This document shows positions 57,966-64,000 of a stretch of 64,000 bases of DNA, piece by piece. The translations under genes were made by a program, and so were the position numbers. The notes below the pieces were generated by a model. The model did not search any database, was not told the origin of the DNA, and was given only the letters and a program-made list of their open reading frames with translations. The DNA lies in the NCBI GenBank assembly GCA_003991915.1, contig RQTK01000090.1, forward strand, positions 611,989 to 675,988. The letters run 5' to 3'. The stretch comes from Elysia chlorotica. Its lineage: Eukaryota; Mollusca; Gastropoda; Plakobranchidae. Positions within the stretch are counted from its first letter, which is position 1; each line of letters opens with the position of its first letter.

Positions 57966-60619
57966 TCTTTCCCTAAAGATAAATGCAAGCCATTAAAAAA
58001 TGTTGGTATCGACTGCTCAAAAGCTGAGAAATTTTCTAGAATACTTTCAAGCTATGAAAGACACAGCAACTAAAAGTACACTGATAGAGTATTAAGTTCC
58101 CGACAGACAGATTGAGTTAATGTCCTTTGCCACCAGTTTTTCCTCTATGATAAAATAATTAAAGTAATTGAAAACGCTGTTGTTGTTGTGGGGCTTTTTT
58201 TAGATGGAAAGTGAATATTCTAGCTACGAAAATTCACCCCAGCACGAAAAAAAAAATTCATTAACTGATTTAGAACCGACATACAACTGTCTGCCAAACA
58301 GCGATTCGTTTTCACCTCGCCACCACCGTCATAAACACGCACACAAAATTAAGTGAATTGAAAACTCAACCTCTTTGGCAGCAACTGGTCTCGACGTTGT
58401 GTTTCAAAGCTGATAAGTCGGAAATACCGACAATAAAAACTATTTCGAATCATTATCAAACGTTCTATAAAAAAAGAGATCTTTGTTCTTCGGAAGCAAA
58501 CTTTCTTTCAGTTTAACGGCTACTCAGTCTCAAGAGAGGTCATGCACGTCGACAGGCCTTACAGCAACATTCTTGGAACTTGACTGGTATCAATATAAAG
58601 ACGCCGGATAAACCAGTAGGCAAAACAATCTGGCCACCTGAGAAAAGACCAAACCCTCAACCTTCTGATTTAATGCCGGCGATCTAGCTCTGGACCACTG
58701 AAGCTCTATAGATCAAACTTTTTGTTAGCGTAAAGTTGAGCTAAGTGTCCTAACGCTTCTGATTTCCCAAAAAATCACAGCATCAGCCTTCTTAATAGGA
58801 GCCGTCGGTCTATCTTTATTCTATGTAGACCAATTCCTTTTTTATCGTAAAAAGGAGCTTACTTTTAAGTGTCCATTCTGACTTTCCCTAAAGACCCTCC
58901 GCGGTCTTTAAAAGAGCTATCGAACTGAAGAGAAGTTAAACCACTAAACGAATGTTGACATCTTGATTGGCAAGATAAGCCTGCAGAGTCGTGCCGAGTG
59001 TGGCGGTGCCATTAAGCCGTATCGATGGTACTAAGGTCCTCAACAGGTATTGTCCACATGGGCAACAGGCGCTCTCGGCGCAGGGAGACAAGTCACTGCG
59101 ACAGTGTATGTGTAAAATAAGAATAAATAATAATAACAACAACAAATAATGGTAAATTAACCAATACCTAATAATAGTAAATTAACCAATACCTACATCA
59201 AATATTGCTGTGTGCGCGACTTTAAATTAAATACCCACTTGGAAGCCCAGAACTGGTTAAGCTGAAAGATAACCACCTTACTTCAAATAGACTTAATTCA
59301 ATGAATGTAACCAAAATAAAAGAAAACCATTTTTTTTTAAATGTAGATGGGTCGCTAGATATGTTTTTCCAATACCCAGACTATCGAAACGTCTTTTTTT
59401 ATTGCGAATGTGTAGGCAGACCTATGTTATACAACATAATAATTATTACAATCTTCCTGCAATAGTTGACCACAGTTTTCACAGCCTCAGCTCTCTTCAG
59501 ATTCCGACCACCAACCACCAATCACCAACCATCGATCTAAGTAATAGGACTAGCAAAATGTGACGGCAAAATGTGACGCATAAAACACAGAATCAGTAAC
59601 GAAGCTGCAGCATCCAATTTACACCAGGTCAAACCATAAGTACTAGAAATAAGAATGGATAAAAAAAAAACATCAGGCCCTCATATTCGCCTTAGAACAA
59701 GACAATCATAACAAAACGAGCCACAGCCTATTCCATAAGTTAACGATAGGAAGCACTGATCAGTGCTCTTGACAAACAGGAGAGGATGATGACTATTGAG
59801 CATTTTCGTTAAAGAGCCCCTCAACAAGGAAACAATAACAATTATGCTGGAGTCGTGGTACATCCTTGCAGGAGAAGCTCCTCTTTGGTAACCACACGGA
59901 TCTACGCAGGTTGACAATTGTTGCAAGACTAACATCTTGTTGAACGACGATGAGAAAAAAACAATAACAACAGTAACAATATAGCAGCAGCAACAACAAC
60001 AACAACAAAGAAAGTGTCTAAAAGCTCCCCAATTTATATTGATATAAATATGTTAAGTAAGAGACATATTTCAAATTAGGTTTAGTTTCAAACCATGCAC
60101 CATTTTCATTAATAAAACGAAAAGACAATAGTACCTTCCACGTATTTCATGTTTGGTTTGTTTATTTTTCTTTAATAACCAGCCTTGCTATAAAGTTGCT
60201 CTCACTGTTTATCCTTGGCACCTTTAAAATGATTATAAAAGGAAGTGACTCCAGCTCGGGCCGAAGTCAACAAGCGCACGGGATGTTGTAGATCTAGATC
60301 TATGCTTAAGCATGGGTCTAGGGTTTTCCAGAACCAATGCATGATATATCTATGGATCTATCGCAGCCATAGCCTTAGGCTTTTGGCCACCCCAAGCCGG
60401 ACCACCAACCGGCGCTCGCGAGTCAAGTAATAGGGCTCACGTAGGGTGACAGATGAGGCGAGAAGAACCGGAAATATCGAGCGGTTTGACCTGTCCAAAC
60501 ACGCCGTTGGGCAATCGAGGGATGGCTTCGATAACTGTGGGGTGTGAGTGAGAGGGCCATGGTGGAAAAAAGGCAGATAGGGAAAAAGAGGGGGAGATGT
60601 GAGGTTGGGGAGGGAGAGA

Positions 60620-60623
60620 GACC

Positions 60624-60662
<39 letters not shown>
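60620..60662. repeat. (AG)n microsatellite
   Basis: A pure AG run of about 42 bases. Confidence 0.93.
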
Positions 60663-60663
<1 letters not shown>

Positions 60664-60971
60664 AAGATAATGTGTGAATAATTGAGAGAGTTGCCTGTGA
60701 ACACCTACACATACGTTGTAAGATTATCAAAGGAGGCTAGCATAGCTTCACAGTGAGAGAGGGTAGCCTTCATTAGCACTTGCTTGTCGGTGTGAACAAT
60801 GCAAACCAATATTGAAAGAGTTCGAGAAGAGGGAGCTTGTTTATGGTACGGCAATGGTCAAAACCTATTATACTATTTGTGATGCCTTTGAAATACAACA
60901 AGATTAATTACGTTTCACATTCCTCGGTCATATCTCCTTAAATGCATTATAGTTTATACGATGAAGGTCGT

Positions 60972-60986
60972 ATATAGATAGATAGG

Positions 60987-61073
<87 letters not shown>
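60972..61073. repeat. (GATA)n / (AG)n microsatellite
   Basis: A short ATAGATAG block passes directly into about 75 bases of pure AG. Confidence 0.93.
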
Positions 61074-61076
<3 letters not shown>

Positions 61077-61389
61077 GTGTGAAATAACACAAACTTTGCT
61101 ACAAGGACCCACGGCCAAATCTAGAAAACACCAAGGTCCGTGTTTGGACCGTGACTTACTAAAATACCCCCCGAGGCGTTCCAGGTCCAATACTGCGTCA
61201 AATTAGCCCAGGCCGACTGATTGCGTGTGTTTGGGATTACTGGTTACGGATTGAACTACATACAAGATTATACTGTACTAGCAGCCTGCCCCGGCCGGTA
61301 TTTCAGACCGCTCGCTCAGTCCCTCACCACCATCATTAGAGAAACTGTGCTGTGCTTGAATTAGCAGCCTTCATTAGTATCGATCTGGT

Positions 61390-61536
61390 AAGCATATCGA
61401 TCGGTTAACACCTTCGCCAGTATCTCTTCATGTTTCTCTCCAGCTCTTTCAACTCTCTCTCTCTCTCTCTCTATATCGATCGGTTAACACCTTCGCCAGT
61501 ATCTCTTCATCTCTCTCTCCAGCTCTTTCAGCTTTA

Positions 61537-61574
<38 letters not shown>

Positions 61575-61608
61575 TCCCCTATCTACCTCACTTCTCGCTC
61601 TCCTCCCC

Positions 61609-61652
<44 letters not shown>

Positions 61653-61655
61653 TGA
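61390..61655. repeat. Tandem duplication (~79-base unit) and (CT)n runs
   Basis: TATCGATCGGTTAACACCTT, CGCCAGTATCTCTTCAT and CTCCAGCTCTTTCA occur twice (from about 61396 and 61475). CT runs follow at 61543 and 61612. Confidence 0.88.
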
Positions 61656-62219
61656 TGAAAATTTTTGTATTGCTCACCATTGCGTAGAGCTATTCATCCT
61701 GGTAATTATCGTTACATGAACAAACAAAAAAGAAAACCCAAGATGTTATATCACCACCTTGTCTTTTATTACTTCAAACTTTGCGACGTGTTTATAGTAT
61801 AGCCTTATTTGTGTTATTTTCTCCTGTTGCTAGCATGCAATGAATGCATAATCATGCGGGTGCTCATTTGTAAGCTGCACGGTATAATACTTGTCCAATC
61901 TGTATCTCGTGGCTGTCAAGCCTGTCTCATCAATAAGATTTCCTCCGTACTCGACAAGGCAGGGCAATGTCATCGATTCTGCCCGCCAGCCCTGCTTCTC
62001 TAACGTGAAAACCCTTTTTTATTTCTTTTTTTTTTTTCAACAACATTTCAAAATACCCCCCCTCCCCCCATAGTTATAATGCGGCATGAAATTAGTTACG
62101 CTGCTTTGCACGTAGTCGCTTTTTATCAACTCTCGGTCTAATTATCTCGTTCTCTCTCTAAACCTCTCAATGTAAGTCTATGTTTTACCCCTCTCACATA
62201 TCTCCGTCTTTTCCCACCC

Positions 62220-62252
62220 ACTCTCTGTCTGTCTGTCTGTCTGTCTATCTGC

Positions 62253-62291
<39 letters not shown>

Positions 62292-62301
62292 TCTCTCTCT
62301 C
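62220..62301. repeat. (CTGT)n / (CT)n microsatellite
   Basis: Five or so CTGT units followed by CT runs with interspersed TAT. Confidence 0.9.
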
Positions 62302-62674
62302 GTGTACTGTCTAGATTGATGGCCACATTAAGCAGCTACAGGATTGCGGTGCATGTCAGGGAGAAACAGAGAACCCACTCAATCCTATGTAACGATCGCC
62401 CAACAAAATCAATAAATCCCCTTCATCCCAGCGTACGGTACAATTTTACGAGTCACAAGCAGGTGTAACGCTCAGGTGAGTCATCTATGCAGGCCTGAAT
62501 GGCTGTGTCCCGTGTCCTTTGTGTATGGACTTAATGCGCGTGGGAATGAGATCATCAAAGCTTCGGCATGTCTAACCATATCTTTGCACCTCATCAGGTA
62601 TGGACCTGCAACCTCAACCACCTAGAGCGTTGAGATCCATACCTGGAGACAACTTGTTCCACTATCAGGCATCG

Positions 62675-62948
62675 TTTGAGTTGATTTGGTTGCTTAACGT
62701 CCAACGTCTGCACTATATAGGCATTCTGGACGGGCCCCATGAATAACGTCTGGCAACTTCACGTGCAGCTACACATAGACAGTTTGGCGAGATCGGGACT
62801 CCTATTTTCCTACAACAGTCGGTCACATCATACTGGTACCGATCCAACCAGCAGAAAACAAAGTCAAATTTTGACAGATCGTGGGTTTCGAGCCGGGGAC
62901 CTCCCGATTATAAGACCAACGCACTGCCACCTGCGCCAGTTCTCGGCA
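62675..62948 (-). mobile_element. tRNA-derived SINE, near full length
   Basis: Tail GAGTTGATTTGGTTGCTTAA, core CACTATATAGGCATTCTGGA, body CCGATCCAACCAGCAG, then the reversed tRNA head (GTGGGTTTCGAGCCGGGGAC, ACGCACTGCCACCTGCGCCA). The head differs from the 26-kb copies, suggesting a related subfamily. Confidence 0.82.
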
Positions 62949-63237
62949 CCATTTTTCTTTCTTTTCTTGTGATTCATACAGAGGGTCAGAATGTCACTAC
63001 TGTATCATGAAATCGCATTAAATAGCACTTCATGTACATGTCAAACTGAAAGCATTTTCTGACTGATTACGTGGGTTAAAACTAGATCATTGTAAGTTAA
63101 GAACGTAGTATATACAGGTTTTTAAACAATACGACACTAAATATTACATGTAACAGTTGATAAAAAACAAACCAAAAAACAACAAAAAAACATGTTATTA
63201 TAACGTTTATTGTTAATTAATCGGGTCTTGAAAATAA

Positions 63238-63482
63238 TCTTCCAGGCAGGTTGACATTGCATACCTGCTATGTGCACCAGGCAATCACTCTGATGAGCCA
63301 ACTTGTGTGCGTGGTGAATTCTTATATCCCAACGATAAGCTTCTGCACAGTGCACGTTTTTTGCATGCTGCTCGATTGTCATGGCTGATCATGGCCATGC
63401 TGACCTGGTGAGTGTTCCTGATGAGCTAACTGGTATGGCTGTGAGGCAATAATTATATGTATGTTCAGATTCAGACATTGTA
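63238..63482 (+). repeat. Diverged direct repeat, left copy
   Basis: CTTCCAGGCAGGTTGACATT, TGCTATGTGCAC, AATAAGC-like CGATAAGCTTCTGC, CCTGGTGAGTGTTCCTGATG and TTCAGATTCAGACATT correspond in order to blocks of 63748-64000. Confidence 0.7.
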
Positions 63483-63504
63483 ATCCCTGGTTAAAACAAG
63501 GGAC

Positions 63505-63735
63505 CAACTGGCGCAAGTGGTATACGTGTGTAAGAGTGCTGCTCTCCCGATTGGAAGGTTACAAGTTCGAAATCACGATCGGCCAAAATTTTACTGTGAG
63601 CGGATGAACCACTAGTCCTGTTGCCTCCGCACGGTCTCTTTGTGGCAGTGGGTGCAATTTATCTTACTTTAGTCTTGGTACCCGTCCACAATATAGCCTT
63701 GCTGCTGAGGTTAGAAGTTAAGAAACCAACTCACT
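63505..63735 (+). mobile_element. tRNA-derived SINE between two direct repeats
   Basis: Head in sense orientation: ACTGGCGCAAGTGGTATACG and GAAGGTTACAAGTTCGAAAT (A and B boxes), body CTAGTCCTGTTGCCTCCGC, core TAGTCTTGGTACCCGTCCAC, then AATATAGCC and tail AAGAAACCAACTCACTCC. Confidence 0.8.
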
Positions 63736-63747
63736 CCATCTATTATA

Positions 63748-64000
63748 GAAACCTTCCAGCTAGTTTGGCATAGCATGCTTGCTATGTATGTGCACGGGGC
63801 GATCAGCCACATTGTCTGCATGGCGAATTTCATAGCCTAGGCCTATCTAAACAATAAGCTCTTGCCAAAGATATTCCCATATTAAAACCTCTTGCAGCGT
63901 AGAATTATCACCGCATCTGGGCCATCCTGACCCGGTGAGTGTTTCTGGCGTGCTATGCTGCTGGTGTGATTGTGGGGCTATTCAGATTCAGACATTCTAG
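63748..64000 (+). repeat. Diverged direct repeat, right copy (continues to the window edge)
   Basis: Second copy of 63238-63482, sharing CTTCCAGC, TGCTATGTATGTGCAC, ACAATAAGCTCTTGC, ACCCGGTGAGTGTTTCTGGC and TTCAGATTCAGACATTCTAG. Confidence 0.7.

Noticed and set aside
58936-59145. 69-codon minus frame with several cysteines, relatively GC-rich
   Set aside because: A possible acceptor precedes it, but no family is recognised and no partner exon was found, so it is not called as a gene.

Overview
This is eukaryotic nuclear DNA: AT-rich, with spliced genes using GT-AG introns, abundant simple repeats, tRNA-derived SINEs, LINE fragments and one 191-base assembly gap. The gene content (a divergent, intronless Cys-loop receptor next to conserved metazoan housekeeping genes) and the repeats suggest an invertebrate. 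A mollusc, probably a gastropod, is my best guess; this is an inference from the overall look of the sequence and not from a diagnostic marker.

Layout, left to right. (1) 65-1404, plus strand: an intronless nicotinic-type Cys-loop receptor subunit. Its reading frame breaks just before the fourth membrane segment, which continues in another frame. (2) 1405-8497: intergenic, AT-rich, with a 250-base tandem duplication and a SINE. (3) 13594 down to 9365 (or 8498), minus strand: SUB1 (PC4), a single-stranded-DNA-binding transcription coactivator in four coding exons, encoding 127 residues. Its last exon is present twice, in a ~390-base direct repeat that brackets a LINE fragment. (4) 16169-20785, plus strand: a SERF-family small protein in three exons, head-to-head with SUB1; its last exon also carries a one-base frame slip. 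(5) 20786-32239: between convergent genes, holding a long TAC microsatellite, a 1.03-kb tandem duplication and a tail-to-tail pair of SINEs. (6) 53630 down to 32240, minus strand: most of a FERM-domain protein of the FRMD3/FRMD5 type (14 exons, FERM F1 end to a C-terminal membrane segment), including an 18-nt microexon and a 27-nt exon. Its 5' exons were not found and are probably beyond the right edge. (7) 53631-64000: no exon recognised; microsatellites, SINEs and local duplications, presumably upstream intron or intergenic DNA.

The genes do not form a pathway: a membrane receptor, a transcription cofactor, a small charged SERF protein and a membrane-linked cytoskeletal adaptor. The most unusual material is structural: the duplicated SUB1 terminal exon around a LINE, an inverted repeat pair enclosing the SUB1/SERF divergent region, two coding frame slips that both look like one missing base, and a tandem triplication abutting a splice acceptor of the FERM gene. 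I found no clearly novel multi-gene system.
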